A stretch of 6,027 nucleotides of DNA from Flavihumibacter sp. (GTDB taxonomy: Bacteria; Bacteroidota; Bacteroidia; Chitinophagales; Chitinophagaceae). The first letter of the stretch is position 1. Each line of letters opens with the position of its first letter. The notes under the pieces were generated by a model that was not told the origin of the DNA, made no database searches, and was given only the letters and a program-made list of their open reading frames with translations. Below are positions 5,964 to 6,027 of this stretch, piece after piece. Both the position numbers and the translations under genes were made by a program. Where the stretch lies: positions 1 through 6,027 of the forward strand of contig JALOMU010000116.1 in NCBI GenBank assembly GCA_025455285.1, given 5' to 3'.

Positions 5964-6027
5964 TCCAATTCAAAAATTTATCTCCGAGGCAGGTGAGTGC
6001 CGTGCTGGCATTTGCCATATCGGCATT
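5960..6027 (+). CDS. Probable sensor histidine kinase (first 22 codons, runs off the right edge)
   Basis: An ATG at 5960 overlaps the regulator's TGA stop as ATGA, the usual sign of translational coupling. The visible N-terminus, MIQFKNLSPRQVSAVLAFAI followed by SA, is a short basic segment leading into a hydrophobic helix, as at the start of membrane-bound PhoR-like kinases paired with such regulators in Bacteroidota. No kinase motif is within the window, so the assignment rests on position, overlap and the start of a membrane helix. Confidence 0.75.
   Translation, partial: MIQFKNLSPRQVSAVLAFAISA

Overview
The window looks like a chromosomal segment of a Bacteroidota bacterium, probably of the order Chitinophagales or a relative. 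Three things support this. The AtpB protein has the long, histidine-rich N-terminal extension typical of that phylum. The promoters fit the Bacteroidota form TTG-N19-TAnnTTTG or just its TAnnTTTG box. The gene starts lack Shine-Dalgarno sequences. The family-level placement is a guess from the overall look of the proteins.

Layout. On the minus strand, reading from right to left, are a secreted protein of about 741 residues with a caspase-like (clan CD) C-terminal domain (5132 to 2907), an ABC exporter half-transporter (2894 to 1122), a 404-base intergenic spacer (1121 to 718), and the first 239 codons of atpB, the F0 subunit a of ATP synthase, which runs off the left edge. On the plus strand, divergent from the secreted protein, are an OmpR/PhoB-type response regulator (5277 to 5963) and the first 22 codons of a membrane protein. 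That last gene overlaps the regulator by ATGA and is almost certainly its sensor histidine kinase.

The spacer is not ordinary. Its left part is purine-rich and carries four GAATTATGAA units. Its middle is A+T-rich. Its right part, which includes the 3' end of the ABC gene, is a 158-base pyrimidine tract with three perfect tandem copies of a 15-mer, flanked by a 22-bp direct repeat.

The 144-base divergent region between the secreted protein and the regulator holds a promoter for each side and a nested inverted repeat centred near 5205. This makes autoregulation, or control of the secreted protein by the two-component system, a reasonable hypothesis. The ABC exporter follows the secreted protein by only 12 bases, so the two may be co-transcribed, but a TATCTTTG box 4 bases before the exporter start suggests a second, possibly leaderless, transcript. 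AtpB, the ABC exporter and the two-component system are conventional. The secreted caspase-like protein is the least characterised gene and the best candidate for new biology. I see no mobile element, CRISPR array, tRNA or rRNA.
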